A stretch of 64,000 nt of DNA from Pseudomonas sp. KU43P (GCF_033095865.1 NZ_AP019365.1:1771501-1835500), one strand, 5' to 3'; positions 48,136 through 59,133 are shown, counted from the stretch's first letter. The notes: generated by a model not told the origin, from the letters alone. Translations and numbers: made by a program.

Positions 48136-48322
48136 TTGAATCGATCCTTGTGGGAAAGCACACATAAGTCGTAAGGGTAACCTACGGCATAGGGTGTAGG
48201 CCAGCGTGCGCTATTGTGGTGCGCCCTGGCCGAACCCCAGCTGCATGATGCCGGGGGTTCGTTCACTGCCCATAGTGTGCCTGGCTTTGCCGCTTGTCCA
48301 TGCGGTCAAACGACTCGTCTGG

Positions 48323-49705
48323 CTAGATGACGCGCGAGAAGCGCTGACGGTCGTGCATCGCCAGGTAGGCATCGAACAGCATGCAAACCGAGCGAGCCAG
48401 CAGGCGCCCGGCCGGCAAAATGCGAATGCCCTTGTCGTCGATGCTGATCAGGCCATCGCGCTGCAGGGTCTGCAATTGCGGCCAGAGGTCATTGAAGTAG
48501 CCGCGAAAATCGACCGTGAAGGCCTCCTCGATCGGCTCGAAATCCAGTTCGAAATGGCAGATGAGCTGCTGGATCACCGCTCGCCGTACCCGGTCATCGT
48601 GGTTGCACAGCAGCCCGCGTTGGGTCGCGAGCTGGGCGTTGGAGAGGCTGTCCTGATAGGTGTTGAGGTCGCTGCTGTTCTGGCAGTAAAGGTCGCCGAT
48701 CTGGCTGATCGCCGACACCCCGAGGCCGATCAGGTCGCAGTGGCCATGGGTGGTATAACCCTGGAAGTTGCGCTGCAGCGTGCCTTCCTCCTGGGCTACG
48801 GCCAACTCGTCGTCGGGCAGGGCGAAGTGGTCCATGCCGATGTAGCGGTAGCCGGCTGCGGTGAGCTGTTCGATGGTGTTGCGCAGCATCTCGAGTTTCG
48901 CCGCCGGCCCCGGCAGTTCGCCGGCGTCGATGCGCCGTTGGGGCATGAAGCGCTCGGGCAGGTGAGCGTAATTGAACACCGACAGGCGATCGGGCTGCAG
49001 ACGGATGACTTCCTCCACCGTGCGGGCGAAGCCTTCCGGGGTCTGCCTGGGCAGGCCATAGATCAGGTCGAGGTTGACCGAGCGAAACTGCAGGGTGCGC
49101 GCCGCTTCGATCAGGGTGCGCGTCTGCTCCAGGCTCTGCAGGCGGTTAACCGCCCGCTGCACCGCCGGGTCCAGGTCCTGCACGCCGAGGCTGACGCGGT
49201 TGAAGCCCAGTTCGCGCAGCAGGCCCATGGTGGACCAGTCGGCTTCGCGCGGGTCGATTTCGATGCCGTAATCGCCGGAGTCATCGTCCAGCAGGTTGAA
49301 GTGCTGGCGCAGGGTCGCCATCAACTGGCGCAGTTCGACATGGCTGAGGAAGGTGGGGGTACCGCCGCCGAAATGCAGTTGCTCGACCTTTTGCTTGGGA
49401 TCCAGGTGGCAGGCGATCAGTTGGATTTCCTGCTCCAGGCGCTGCAGATAGGGCGCAGCGCGGCCGCGGTCCTTGGTGATGACCTTGTTGCAGGCGCAGT
49501 AGTAGCAGATGTTGGCGCAGAACGGCACGTGCACGTACAGCGACAGCGGGCGTACCGCTCGACGGCTTTCACGCAGGGCGTGGAGCAGGTCGAACGAGCC
49601 CACCTCGCTGTGCAGTTGCACCGCGGTCGGGTAGGAGGTGTAGCGTGGGCCGGCCAGATCGTAGCGGCGGATCAGGTCGGCATCCCAGCGTAGATCTTCG
49701 AGCAT
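48323..49705 (-). CDS. hemN: Oxygen-independent coproporphyrinogen III oxidase
   Basis: A 460-residue radical-SAM enzyme making protoporphyrinogen IX without oxygen. The cluster motif CANICYYCACNK (CxxxCxxC) is near residue 62, followed by LHFGGGTPTFLSHVELRQL and NRVSLGVQDLDPAVQRAVNR. It supplies haem to the cbb3 oxidases when oxygen is low. Two ANR-type boxes lie upstream. Start ATG 49705, MLEDLRWDADLIRRYDLAGP. Confidence 0.96.
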   Translation of the reverse strand: MLEDLRWDADLIRRYDLAGPRYTSYPTAVQLHSEVGSFDLLHALRESRRAVRPLSLYVHVPFCANICYYCACNKVITKDRGRAAPYLQRLEQEIQLIACHLDPKQKVEQLHFGGGTPTFLSHVELRQLMATLRQHFNLLDDDSGDYGIEIDPREADWSTMGLLRELGFNRVSLGVQDLDPAVQRAVNRLQSLEQTRTLIEAARTLQFRSVNLDLIYGLPRQTPEGFARTVEEVIRLQPDRLSVFNYAHLPERFMPQRRIDAGELPGPAAKLEMLRNTIEQLTAAGYRYIGMDHFALPDDELAVAQEEGTLQRNFQGYTTHGHCDLIGLGVSAISQIGDLYCQNSSDLNTYQDSLSNAQLATQRGLLCNHDDRVRRAVIQQLICHFELDFEPIEEAFTVDFRGYFNDLWPQLQTLQRDGLISIDDKGIRILPAGRLLARSVCMLFDAYLAMHDRQRFSRVI

Positions 49706-49767
49706 GTGGGCGGTCCCCGGAATGAGCAGCAGTGTCCGGAGTCTATGACTGTCTGAAGAGGGCCGTT

Positions 49768-49781
49768 TTGATTTGTATCAA
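49768..49781. promoter_or_regulatory. ANR box upstream of hemN
   Basis: TTGATTTGTATCAA is a perfect TTGAT-N4-ATCAA site, centred about 69 bp before the hemN ATG. Confidence 0.85.
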
Positions 49782-49820
49782 AAGGCATCAGGGCGGCGGG
49801 GCGGGCGTGAAATCGGTTTT

Positions 49821-49834
49821 TTGATTCACATTAA
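49821..49834. promoter_or_regulatory. Second, degenerate ANR-like box upstream of hemN
   Basis: TTGATTCACATTAA differs from the consensus at one base of the second half-site. It lies 53 bp further upstream of the first box. Confidence 0.45.
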
Positions 49835-49856
49835 AAGCAATTGGCTGCGCTGTAGG

Positions 49857-49950
49857 GCCCAATCGCCGGCAAGCCGGCTCCCACAAGGACCTCGCGGTGC
49901 GCTTCCTGTGGGAGCCGGCTTGCCGGCGATGGGGCTGCGCAGCAGCCCCC
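49857..49950. repeat. REP-type inverted repeat pair
   Basis: Arms plus a GGGGCTGC GCA GCAGCCCC hairpin between hemN and the TauE/SafE-type gene. Confidence 0.85.
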
Positions 49951-49952
49951 CC

Positions 49953-50636
49953 TCAATGCCCCATCAGCCAGTGCTGATGGGGCCCGGGCAGGGTCCAGAT
50001 GCCGAACAGGATCACCAGCACGCCGCCCGCCATCCGCACGCTGCGCCGGCGCAACAGGCTGTTCACCCGCTCCGCCGCCAAGCCAGTGGCTACCAATACC
50101 GGCAACGTACCCACGCCGAACGCCAGCATCAGCGCCGCGCTGTACCCCGCATTGCCCTGGCTGGCGGCCCACAGCAAGGTGCTGTACACCAGCCCGCACG
50201 GCAACCAGCCCCACAAGGCGCCGAGCAACAGCGCCCGAGGCAGGCTGGACACCGGCAACAACCGCGAAGCCACAGGCTGTACATGTCGCCACAGCCCCCT
50301 GCCGAGGGCCTCGATGCGCGTCAGCCCGCTCCACCAGCCGGCCAAGTACAGGCCCATGGCGATCAGCAGCAGTGCAGCTATCACCCGCAACCCGAGGGCT
50401 GCCGGGCTGCTGGCCACGGCCCAGCCGGCAAGGCCCAGGAGTAGGCCGGCGCAGGCGTAACTGAGGATGCGGCCCACGTTGTAGGCCAGCAGCAGGCGTG
50501 CGCGCCGGGCGCGTTGCTCGGGGGGGATGGCCAGAGTCAGGGCGCCCATCAGGCCGCCGCACATGCCCAGGCAATGACCGCCGCCGAGCAGTCCGAGGAT
50601 CAGTGCCGAGCCGAGCAAGGCAAGCAAGTCAGGCAC
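49953..50636 (-). CDS. TauE/SafE-like (DsbD/UreH-type) membrane protein
   Basis: A 227-residue membrane protein with six or seven helices. It shows GGGHCLGMCGGLMGALTL near residue 18 and WGWLPCGLVYSTLLWAASQG near residue 143, the paired cysteine and glycine motifs of the family also called sulfite exporter TauE/SafE. Its position after ccoGHIS, with an eight-base overlap with ccoS, points to copper or haem handling in cbb3 assembly rather than sulfite export; that is inference. Start GTG 50636. Confidence 0.8.
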   Translation of the reverse strand: MPDLLALLGSALILGLLGGGHCLGMCGGLMGALTLAIPPEQRARRARLLLAYNVGRILSYACAGLLLGLAGWAVASSPAALGLRVIAALLLIAMGLYLAGWWSGLTRIEALGRGLWRHVQPVASRLLPVSSLPRALLLGALWGWLPCGLVYSTLLWAASQGNAGYSAALMLAFGVGTLPVLVATGLAAERVNSLLRRRSVRMAGGVLVILFGIWTLPGPHQHWLMGH

Positions 50637-50841
50637 GGGGCGGTGTTTCCTTGTCTTCGGGCTTGGCGGCTTCGTCGTTCACGGCGGCCTGGTGGCGTGG
50701 GTCCTGGTCATCGAACAGGATGCTGTGGGCGGGGCTGTCGAGGTCGTCGTACTGGCCGCTGTCCACCGCCCAGAAGAAGATGTACACGGCAACCCCGACA
50801 AGCAGCAGGGCGGCCGGGATCATGACATAGAGGGCGGGCAT
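50629..50841 (-). CDS. ccoS: Cytochrome cbb3 oxidase assembly protein CcoS
   Basis: A 70-residue single-helix protein: MPALYVMIPAALLLVGVAVY followed by IFFWAVDSGQYDDLDSPAHS, typical of CcoS/FixS, needed for haem b and CuB insertion into CcoN. It overlaps ccoI by 22 bases and the downstream gene by eight. Start ATG 50841. Confidence 0.93.
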   Translation of the reverse strand: MPALYVMIPAALLLVGVAVYIFFWAVDSGQYDDLDSPAHSILFDDQDPRHQAAVNDEAAKPEDKETPPRA

Positions 50842-53294
50842 GTGGACTTCCTTCCAGTGTGTGCCGCGCCGCTTGCGTGCGAGCCCGTGCCGGCGGGCAG
50901 GCGGGTCAGGCGCAAGGCGTTGAGCACCACGATCAGCGAACTGACCGACATACCGATGGCCGCCCACACCGGGGTGATCCAGCCGAGCGCGGCGAACGGC
51001 AACATGAGGCCATTATACAGGGTTGCCCAGAGCAGGTTCTCGAGGATGTTGCGGCGGGTGCGGCGGGCCAGGTCGAAGGCCTGTACCAGTGCTTGCAGGC
51101 GGTTGCTCAGCAGCACCGCGTCGGCGCTGGTCTTGGCAAGGTCGGTGGCGCTGCCCATGGCGATGCTGATGTCTGCGGCGGCCAGCACCGGCACGTCGTT
51201 GACGCCATCGCCGAGCATCAGCACTTTGCGGCCGGCCGCTTGCAGGGCCTTGAGCCGGTCCAGCTTGTCGTCCGGGCGCAGGCCGCCGATGGCCTGGTCG
51301 ATGCCCAGCTGCGCGGCCACCTCGGCGACCATCGGCGAGCTGTCGCCCGACAGCAGCAGGGTGCGCCAGCCGCGTGCCTTGCAGGCGGCCAGCAGGGCCG
51401 GAGCATCTTCGCGCAGGCGGTCATCGAGGCCGAACCAGGCCAGCGGGCCCTGGCGGTCGCCCAGCAGCAGCCATTGCCCGCGCGGCTCCGGCACAGTGGG
51501 AATCTCCGTGCCGCTCAAGGCGCACACGAAGGTGGCCTGGCCGATGCGCAGGCGCTGGCCTTCGACCTGACCTTCCAGGCCCAGCCCCGGTACGCTCTGC
51601 ACATCATCGGCGGCGCTGGCGGTGCGGCCGAACGCGCGGGCGATGGGGTGTTCGGAGCGGTTTTCCAGAGCGGCGGCCAGGGCCAGGCAGCGGTCGGCGG
51701 GCAGTTCGCCGAGCGGGCGGATGCTGCGCAAGGCCAGGCGGCCTTCGGTAAGGGTGCCGGTCTTGTCGAAGATCACCGTGTCGATCTGGTTGAGGCCTTC
51801 CAGCACGTGACCGCGGGTGATCAGCAGGCCGAGTTTGTGCAAGGTGCCGGTGGCAGCGGTGAGGGCGGTGGGGGTGGCCAGCGACAGGGCACAGGGGCAG
51901 GTCGCCACCAGCATGGCCAGGACGATCCAGAACGCCCGCGTCGGTTCTGCATGCCACCACCACAGGCCGATGGCCACGGCAGCCAGCAGGCTGAACAGCA
52001 GGAACCACTGCGAGGCACGGTCGGCGATTTCCGCCAGGCGCGGCTTTTCGCTCTGTGCCCGCTCCAGCAGGCGGACAATGGCCGACAGGCGCGAATCGTG
52101 GCCCAGGGCTTGGACCTCCACGTGCAGGGTGCTTTCCACGTTCAGCGTGCCGCCGGTGACGTGTTCGCCAGCCCGGCGCGGCTGCGGCAGGTACTCGCCG
52201 GTGAGCAGCGATTCATCGACGCTGGAGCGGCCCTCGACAATGCGACCGTCGGCCGGTATCACCGCACCGGGCAGCACCTGCACGGTGTCGCCGCGCTGCA
52301 GTTCGCCGAGCAGGATACGTTCGGCATGGCCAAAGGCATCCAGGCGCAGGCACGAGGCCGGCAGCAGGTTGACCAGTTGCGCGGTGGCCGCTGCCGTGCG
52401 CTCCCGGGCGCGGCGTTCCAGGTAGCGCCCGGTCAGCAGGAACAAGGCGAACATGCCCACGGTGTCGAAATACAGCTCGCCACTGCCGGTGACTGCGGTC
52501 CAGATGCCGGCACCGAAGGCCAATGCGATGGCCAGCGAGACTGACACGTCCATGGTCAGGTGACGGGTGCGCAGGTCTCGGGCAGCGCCCTTGAAAAACG
52601 GTGCGCAGCTGTAGAACACGATCGGGATGGTGAGAAACAGCGCGACCCAGCGCAGGATGGTGTGCATCTCGGGCGACAGGTCGATGTTGAATTCCGGCCA
52701 GGTTGCCATGGTTGCCATCATTGCCTGGAACCACAACAACCCGGCCACGCCCAGGCGGCGCAGGGCGCTGCGGTTTTCCCGGGCCAACTGTTCGGCGGCC
52801 TGGTCGGGCTGGTACGGATGAGCCGCATAGCCGATATGGCGCAGTTCGGCCAGCAGCCTGGAAAGTGGCAACTGCTGGTCGTCCCAGTCGAGCAGCAGGC
52901 GGTGGTTGGACAGGTTCAGGCGGGCTTCGGCGACACCGGGCAGGTTGCGCAGGTGCTTCTCGATCAGCCAGCCGCAGGCGGCGCAACTGATGCCTTCGAC
53001 CAGCAGGGTGGCCTCGGCCCGCTCCCCGGCGTGGCGCACGAACGACTGTTGCACGTCGCTGCGGTCATACAGGGCCAGTTCGTCTTGCAGCTGCTTGGGC
53101 AGTGCCTCGGGGTTGGCGCTGCTGTCGCTGCGGTGCTGGTAGTAGTGTTCCAGGCCGCCAGCAACGATGGACTCGGCCACCGCCTGGCACCCGGGGCAGC
53201 AGAACTGCCGAGGCTCGCCGAGGACCTCGGCGGTGAAGCGGCTACCGGCGGGGACGGGCAGGGCGCAGTGGTAGCAGGGAGTGGGTTGGGTCAT
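50820..53294 (-). CDS. ccoI: Copper-transporting P1B ATPase CcoI
   Basis: An 824-residue pump delivering copper to the cbb3 oxidase assembly. N-terminal zinc-like CYHC plus FCCPGCQAV, then an HMA-type domain with GISCAACGWLIEKH near residue 95, a transmembrane CPC motif (ATCPCALSLATPTALTAATG near residue 465), the phosphorylation site FDKTGTLTEGRLAL and the hinge MLGDGVNDVPVLAAADISIA. This is a CopA2/FixI-type ATPase, which exports copper to the periplasm slowly for cuproprotein assembly. The ATG overlaps the ccoH stop (TAATG). Confidence 0.96.
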   Translation of the reverse strand: MTQPTPCYHCALPVPAGSRFTAEVLGEPRQFCCPGCQAVAESIVAGGLEHYYQHRSDSSANPEALPKQLQDELALYDRSDVQQSFVRHAGERAEATLLVEGISCAACGWLIEKHLRNLPGVAEARLNLSNHRLLLDWDDQQLPLSRLLAELRHIGYAAHPYQPDQAAEQLARENRSALRRLGVAGLLWFQAMMATMATWPEFNIDLSPEMHTILRWVALFLTIPIVFYSCAPFFKGAARDLRTRHLTMDVSVSLAIALAFGAGIWTAVTGSGELYFDTVGMFALFLLTGRYLERRARERTAAATAQLVNLLPASCLRLDAFGHAERILLGELQRGDTVQVLPGAVIPADGRIVEGRSSVDESLLTGEYLPQPRRAGEHVTGGTLNVESTLHVEVQALGHDSRLSAIVRLLERAQSEKPRLAEIADRASQWFLLFSLLAAVAIGLWWWHAEPTRAFWIVLAMLVATCPCALSLATPTALTAATGTLHKLGLLITRGHVLEGLNQIDTVIFDKTGTLTEGRLALRSIRPLGELPADRCLALAAALENRSEHPIARAFGRTASAADDVQSVPGLGLEGQVEGQRLRIGQATFVCALSGTEIPTVPEPRGQWLLLGDRQGPLAWFGLDDRLREDAPALLAACKARGWRTLLLSGDSSPMVAEVAAQLGIDQAIGGLRPDDKLDRLKALQAAGRKVLMLGDGVNDVPVLAAADISIAMGSATDLAKTSADAVLLSNRLQALVQAFDLARRTRRNILENLLWATLYNGLMLPFAALGWITPVWAAIGMSVSSLIVVLNALRLTRLPAGTGSHASGAAHTGRKSTCPPSMS

Positions 53295-53821
53295 TACTGG
53301 TGCTCGGCACCTTGCAGCGCTTCATCACCCAGTTGCAAGGCCACCCCATGCTCGACCTTTTCTTCCTCGAACAACCGCCACACATGTTCATCCTGGCTGC
53401 CCAACAGTTCGACGAACCGCCGCCCTTCGACCTTGTCATCCAGTTGCCCGACATAACGCCCCGCTTCGGCGCGGCTGAGCGGCACCTTGCGGTCCTTGTC
53501 CGGCTGGGTCGGCGAGATCAGGTTCAGCTCCAGGCTCTGCGGGTCGCTGTTGCCGGTCAGGCGCACGTCCACTTCGCCGGTCAGTTCGTCGAGGTGCACG
53601 CTGGCCTTGAGGTTCAGGGTCTGGGCCAGCAGTTCACGGTCCAGCGAGCGGTTGATGCCCTTGCCGGCCTCGTAGTAGTTGTCGTTGACCAGGTTGTCCG
53701 GGTTGTGCACGGCGATGCTGACCATGGTCAGGCTCAGGCACACCGAGGTGGTGAGGATGCCGATGATGATCCAGGGCCAGAGGTGCTTGTACCAAGGGCT
53801 GGTGGCGGTAGCGGCAGGCAT
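53294..53821 (-). CDS. ccoH: CcoH/FixH cbb3 assembly protein
   Basis: A 175-residue membrane protein with one N-terminal helix (WPWIIIGILTTSVCLSLTMV) and a periplasmic FixH domain (NDNYYEAGKGINRSLDRELL). FixH stabilises the CcoP-NO complex during assembly. It lies between ccoG and ccoI with 15-bp and one-base links, so ccoGHIS is one operon. Confidence 0.93.
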   Translation of the reverse strand: MPAATATSPWYKHLWPWIIIGILTTSVCLSLTMVSIAVHNPDNLVNDNYYEAGKGINRSLDRELLAQTLNLKASVHLDELTGEVDVRLTGNSDPQSLELNLISPTQPDKDRKVPLSRAEAGRYVGQLDDKVEGRRFVELLGSQDEHVWRLFEEEKVEHGVALQLGDEALQGAEHQ

Positions 53822-53836
53822 TGTCTGTATTCTCTC

Positions 53837-55252
53837 TCAGCGGATCTGTGGGCCGATGAAGCGGCTCTTGGCATTGACCTCGGCGGCGCTGTCGTCGGCG
53901 CTCTTGAGGATGAAGGTGATTTCGTTGGTGGTCGAGGGCAGTTTCTCGGGGGAAACCGACAATTGCACCGGCAGGCTGACGATATCGCCGGCCGCCACGC
54001 GGATTTCGCGCTGGCCTTCCAGGCGCAGGTCCGGCAGGCCGGTAGCGTCCAGCACGTAGACGTGGTCGCGCTGGTCCTTGTTCATGACCTTGAGGCTGTA
54101 CACGTTCTCGATCCGTCCCTGGGCATTCTCGCGGTACAGCACGCGGTCCTTGCTGACGTCGAAACCAACCAGCGAACGGGTGGCGAAGGCAGTGGCCAGG
54201 GCGCCGATCATCACCAGCAGCACCACGGCGTAACCAATCAGGCGCGGGCGCACCCTATGTGTCTTCTGCCCCGACAGGTTGTGCTCGGTGGTGTAGCTGA
54301 TCAGCCCTTTGGGGTAGCTCATCTTCTCCATGATGCTGTCGCAGGCGTCGATGCAGGCGGCGCAGCCGATGCACTCGATCTGCAGGCCGTCGCGGATGTC
54401 GATGCCGGTCGGGCATACCTGCACGCACATGGTGCAGTCGATGCAGTCGCCCAGGCCCTGGGCCTTGTAGTCAGTGTCCTTCTTGCGCGGGCCGCGGGTT
54501 TCGCCGCGGCGCGGGTCGTAGGAGACGATCAGCGTGTCCTTGTCGAACATCACGCTCTGGAAGCGTGCATAGGGGCACATGTACACGCACACCTGCTCGC
54601 GCAGCCAGCCGGCGTTGCCGTAGGTGGCGAGGGTGAAGAAACCGACCCAGAAGTAGGCCCAGCCATCGGCCTGGCCTGTGAAGAATTCCATGACCAGTTC
54701 ACGGATCGGCGAGAAGTAGCCGACGAAGGTCATGCCGGTGACGAAGCCAATCAGCAGCCATAGGCTGTGCTTGGCGAACTTGCGCAGGAACTTGTTGCCG
54801 CTCATGGGCGCGCGGTCAAGCTTCATGCGCTGGTTGCGGTCGCCCTCGGTGACTTTTTCGCACCACATGAAGATCCACGTCCACACGCTCTGCGGGCAGG
54901 TGTAACCGCACCACACGCGGCCGGCGTACACGGTGATGAAGAACAGGCCGAAGGCGGCGACGATGAGGATGCCTGAGAGCAGGATGAAGTCTTGTGGCCA
55001 GATGGTGGCGCCGAAGATGTAGAACTTGCGCTCGGGCAGGTTCCACCACACGGCCTGGTGGCCACCCCAGTTCAGCCACACGGTGCCGAAGTACAGGAGG
55101 AACAACACTGCCCCGCCGACCATGCGCAGCCTGCGGAACACGCCGGTGAAGGCGCGGGTGTAGATTTTCTCACGAGAGGCGTAGAGGTCGACGGAGTCCT
55201 TCCCTTTGCTGGCAGGCGGGGTGACGTCATGTACCGGAATTTGCTTGCTCAT
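53837..55252 (-). CDS. ccoG: CcoG/FixG ferredoxin-like copper-assembly protein
   Basis: A 471-residue integral membrane protein with several helices and a cytoplasmic-side double [4Fe-4S] domain (CIDCTMCVQVCPTGIDIRDG, then CIGCAACIDACDSIMEKM near residues 260-320), and a C-terminal beta domain. FixG-type proteins reduce Cu(II) for CcoI. The first gene of ccoGHIS. I chose ATG 55252 over 55255 on family length; the ribosome site is weak for both. Confidence 0.93.
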   Translation of the reverse strand: MSKQIPVHDVTPPASKGKDSVDLYASREKIYTRAFTGVFRRLRMVGGAVLFLLYFGTVWLNWGGHQAVWWNLPERKFYIFGATIWPQDFILLSGILIVAAFGLFFITVYAGRVWCGYTCPQSVWTWIFMWCEKVTEGDRNQRMKLDRAPMSGNKFLRKFAKHSLWLLIGFVTGMTFVGYFSPIRELVMEFFTGQADGWAYFWVGFFTLATYGNAGWLREQVCVYMCPYARFQSVMFDKDTLIVSYDPRRGETRGPRKKDTDYKAQGLGDCIDCTMCVQVCPTGIDIRDGLQIECIGCAACIDACDSIMEKMSYPKGLISYTTEHNLSGQKTHRVRPRLIGYAVVLLVMIGALATAFATRSLVGFDVSKDRVLYRENAQGRIENVYSLKVMNKDQRDHVYVLDATGLPDLRLEGQREIRVAAGDIVSLPVQLSVSPEKLPSTTNEITFILKSADDSAAEVNAKSRFIGPQIR

Positions 55253-55427
55253 CATCAAGTCCCACGGCAGTGGAGAAACGCCGCGGCCAGTGCATGCCGG
55301 CCGCAGTCTCGCGCCGTCTGCCGGCGCGCTGCGATCCATGATACGCCGGTGATGGCACCCTGGGGTCGCGCTGCGACCTTTTGTCGCATTGGGTTGGCGA
55401 TGTGAATCGTGATATGGCGGGTGTCAA

Positions 55428-55441
55428 TTGATTCAGGTCAT
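55428..55441. promoter_or_regulatory. Weak ANR-like box upstream of ccoG
   Basis: TTGATTCAGGTCAT differs from TTGATNNNNGTCAA in the last base. Its distance is plausible, so low-oxygen control of ccoGHIS is possible. Confidence 0.35.
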
Positions 55442-55460
55442 GAAGCGGGTGAATTCACTG

Positions 55461-55548
55461 GCCTCATCGCCGGAAAGCCGGCTCCCACAAGGTCTCCGTA
55501 CTACTGGGAGGCTTTTGTGGGAGCCGGCTTGCCGGCGATAGGGCCAGG
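55461..55548. repeat. REP-type inverted repeat pair
   Basis: Arms GGCCTCATCGCCGGAAAGCC (one base off the usual) and GGGAGCCGGCTTGCCGGC, immediately downstream of ccoP-1. Confidence 0.8.
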
Positions 55549-55554
55549 CCTGCC

Positions 55555-56532
55555 TTACTCGGCCTTGGCCGGCTCCGCCTGATGCGACAGGCTGTACACG
55601 TAAGCGGCCAGCAGGTGCACCTTGTCGTTACCCTGAAGCTGTTCCTGCGCCGGCATCTGCCCCTGGCGCCCGTAGCGGATGGTCTGCTGCAACTGGGCAA
55701 AGCTCGACCCATAGATGAACGCCTGCGGGTGGGTCAGGTTAGGTGCGCCCATTGCTGGCGTGCCCTTGCCTTCCGGCCCGTGGCAGGCCACGCAGTTGGT
55801 GGCGAAGATCTTCTGCCCGTTCTCGGCATCGGCCTTGACGCCTTCCGGCAGGCTGCGGCCATCGAGTTTGCTGACCACGAACGCCGCCACATCGGCCACG
55901 CCCTGCTCGCCGATCACTTCCGACCAGGCCGGCATCACCCCATGGCGACCGCCCATGATGGTGGTCTTGATGGTTTCCGGCTCGCCGCCCCAGCGCCAGT
56001 CGTTGTCGGTCAGGTTGGGGAAGCCGTAGGCGCCCTTGGCGTCGGAGCCGTGGCACACCGAGCAGTTCGAGGCGAACAGCCGTGCGCCCATCTTCAATGC
56101 CTGCGGGTCCTTGGCCACTTCCTCGATGGGCATGGCTGCGAACTTGGCGAAGATCGGCCCGAAGCGGGCATCGGCCTTGGCCATTTCCTTTTCCCACTCG
56201 TGCACGCCGGTCCAGCCTGGCTGGCCATTGGTGAACTCGGTCTGCTTGTCGTTATCCAGGTAGCTGTAGCCTGGCAGGATGCCTTTCCAGTTGCCCAGGC
56301 CCGGGTACAGCACCAGGTAGCCCAAGGCAAAGATGATGGTGCCGACGAACAGCCAGAACCACCATTTCGGCAACGGGTTGTCGTATTCCTCGATGCCATC
56401 GAAGGCATGCCCGACGGTTTCGTCGGTGACCTCTTCGCGCTGGCCCTTGCGGGTCGACAGCAGCAGCCAGGTCAACGAGAAGATGGTGCCCAGGGTCAGG
56501 ACGGTGACGTACAGACTCCAGAAGGTTGTCAT
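55555..56532 (-). CDS. ccoP: cbb3 oxidase dihaem subunit CcoP, copy 1
   Basis: A 325-residue subunit with two N-terminal helices and two CxxCH haem sites ([16 protein letters not shown] near residue 158, [16 protein letters not shown] near residue 246). It passes electrons from cytochrome c to CcoO/CcoN. The C-terminal [15 protein letters not shown] is longer than in copy 2. The ATG overlaps the ccoQ stop by four bases. Confidence 0.96.
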   Translation of the reverse strand: MTTFWSLYVTVLTLGTIFSLTWLLLSTRKGQREEVTDETVGHAFDGIEEYDNPLPKWWFWLFVGTIIFALGYLVLYPGLGNWKGILPGYSYLDNDKQTEFTNGQPGWTGVHEWEKEMAKADARFGPIFAKFAAMPIEEVAKDPQALKMGARLFASNCSVCHGSDAKGAYGFPNLTDNDWRWGGEPETIKTTIMGGRHGVMPAWSEVIGEQGVADVAAFVVSKLDGRSLPEGVKADAENGQKIFATNCVACHGPEGKGTPAMGAPNLTHPQAFIYGSSFAQLQQTIRYGRQGQMPAQEQLQGNDKVHLLAAYVYSLSHQAEPAKAE

Positions 56533-56726
56533 TGTTGTTTGCTCCCAGAAGCTTTTGCTTGCGCTTGCTCGACGTGCTGTTTGGCCTCGGGATCATCCGC
56601 GAAGGGCAGTTGCGTGGCTTCGTCGAATTCCTGCTTGCGCCGTGGGTTGAACACCCACAGCGCCAGGCCCACGAACGCCACCATCACCACCACGGTGCCC
56701 AGGCCGCGAATCATCCCGATATCCAT
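56529..56726 (-). CDS. ccoQ: cbb3 oxidase small subunit CcoQ, copy 1
   Basis: A 65-residue single-helix protein ([20 protein letters not shown], then [20 protein letters not shown]) that stabilises CcoP in the complex. It begins at ATG 56726, just after ccoO. Confidence 0.93.
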   Translation of the reverse strand: MDIGMIRGLGTVVVMVAFVGLALWVFNPRRKQEFDEATQLPFADDPEAKQHVEQAQAKASGSKQQ

Positions 56727-56731
56727 CAGCG

Positions 56732-57339
56732 TCACCGTTTGCTTTTGATGATGGTGCCAAGACCCTGCAGGTACGCGACGATGGCGTCCATTTCGGTCTT
56801 GCCCTTGACCGCGTCGCGGGCACCGGCGATATCGGCGTCGGTGTACGGCACGCCGAGGGTGCGCAGCACGTCCATCTTCTTCGCGGTGTCCTTGCCGTCG
56901 AGCTTGTTTTCGACCAGCCACGGGTAGGACGGCATCTTCGACTCCGGCACCACGTTGCGCGGGTTGTACAGGTGCGCGCGGTGCCAGTCGTCCGAGTAGC
57001 GCCCGCCCACGCGCGCCAGGTCCGGGCCGGTGCGTTTGGAGCCCCACAGGAATGGGTGGTCCCACACGCTTTCGCCGGCCACCGAGTAGTGGCCGTAACG
57101 CTCGGTTTCGGCGCGGAACGGGCGGATCATTTGCGAGTGGCAGCCGACACAGCCTTCACGGATATAGATATCGCGGCCTTCCAGTTCCAGCGCGGTGCGT
57201 GGCTTCATGCCTTCGACGGGTTTGTTGGTCACGTCCTGGAAGAACAGCGGGACGATCTGGGTCAGGCCACCGACGCTCACGGCGATGACCATGAAGAAGG
57301 CCAGCAGGCCTATGTTCTTCTCGACGGCTTCATGCTTCA

Positions 57340-57340
<1 letters not shown>
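56732..57340 (-). CDS. ccoO: cbb3 oxidase monohaem subunit CcoO, copy 1
   Basis: A 202-residue membrane-anchored cytochrome c with one CxxCH ([20 protein letters not shown] near residue 61) and its helix at the N-terminus ([20 protein letters not shown]). Methionine ligand region [10 protein letters not shown] follows. The ATG overlaps the ccoN stop by one base. Confidence 0.96.
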
Positions 57341-58782
<1,442 letters not shown>

Positions 58783-59133
58783 TCTAAGGTTCCACGGTTT
58801 TGGTGTTCTTGTTGGTTGAAAAATCGGCGCCAGTATCGATAACCACCAGGGTTATGGCAACGCAAGGAACGTGCGCCGACCCGTGTCCGGGCCCTGTTGC
58901 CGGTGTCCCGCGGCAACTGGGTACGAACGATTGTACACAAATAAATATTTGTAATGTGTACCGTTTTTCACCTTTTTCTGATCGATCGGTCAAGCTTTTT
59001 CTGCGGATGGCGTCAGGCGCTGCGCCACGTCTGCCTCGCTGGATTGGCGGCGAGGTCCACTGAGGCAACAAGCTTAGTTCGGTTAGGGGGGGGTGCAAGG
59101 CGAGGGGAGGCTTGGTATTGGTGGTGTGGCGTA
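58783..59133. promoter_or_regulatory. Promoter region of ccoN-1
   Basis: About 350 bp with no gene and no TTGAT-N4-ATCAA site. It holds the AT-rich perfect dyad ACAAATA-AA-TATTTGT at 58937-58952 (155 bp from the ATG) and a near-perfect TGATCGATCGGTCA at 58979-58992. Confidence 0.5.
58937..58952. promoter_or_regulatory. AT-rich dyad upstream of ccoN-1
   Basis: ACAAATAAATATTTGT is a perfect 7-bp-arm palindrome in very AT-rich surroundings, unusual for this genome, and could be a protein site. Confidence 0.4.

Larger units (their letters stand above)
55253..55554. other. Intergenic region between ccoG and ccoP-1
   Basis: About 300 bp holding the ccoG leader, a near-ANR site TTGATTCAGGTCAT (55428-55441, one base off TTGAT-N4-GTCAA) 176 bp before ccoG, and a REP pair at 55461. 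No gene seen. Confidence 0.5.

Noticed and set aside
58783..59133. ANR box before ccoN-1
   Set aside because: I looked for TTGAT-N4-ATCAA and TTGAC/GTCAA variants and found only a TTGACCGATCGATCA sequence that does not fit the spacing.
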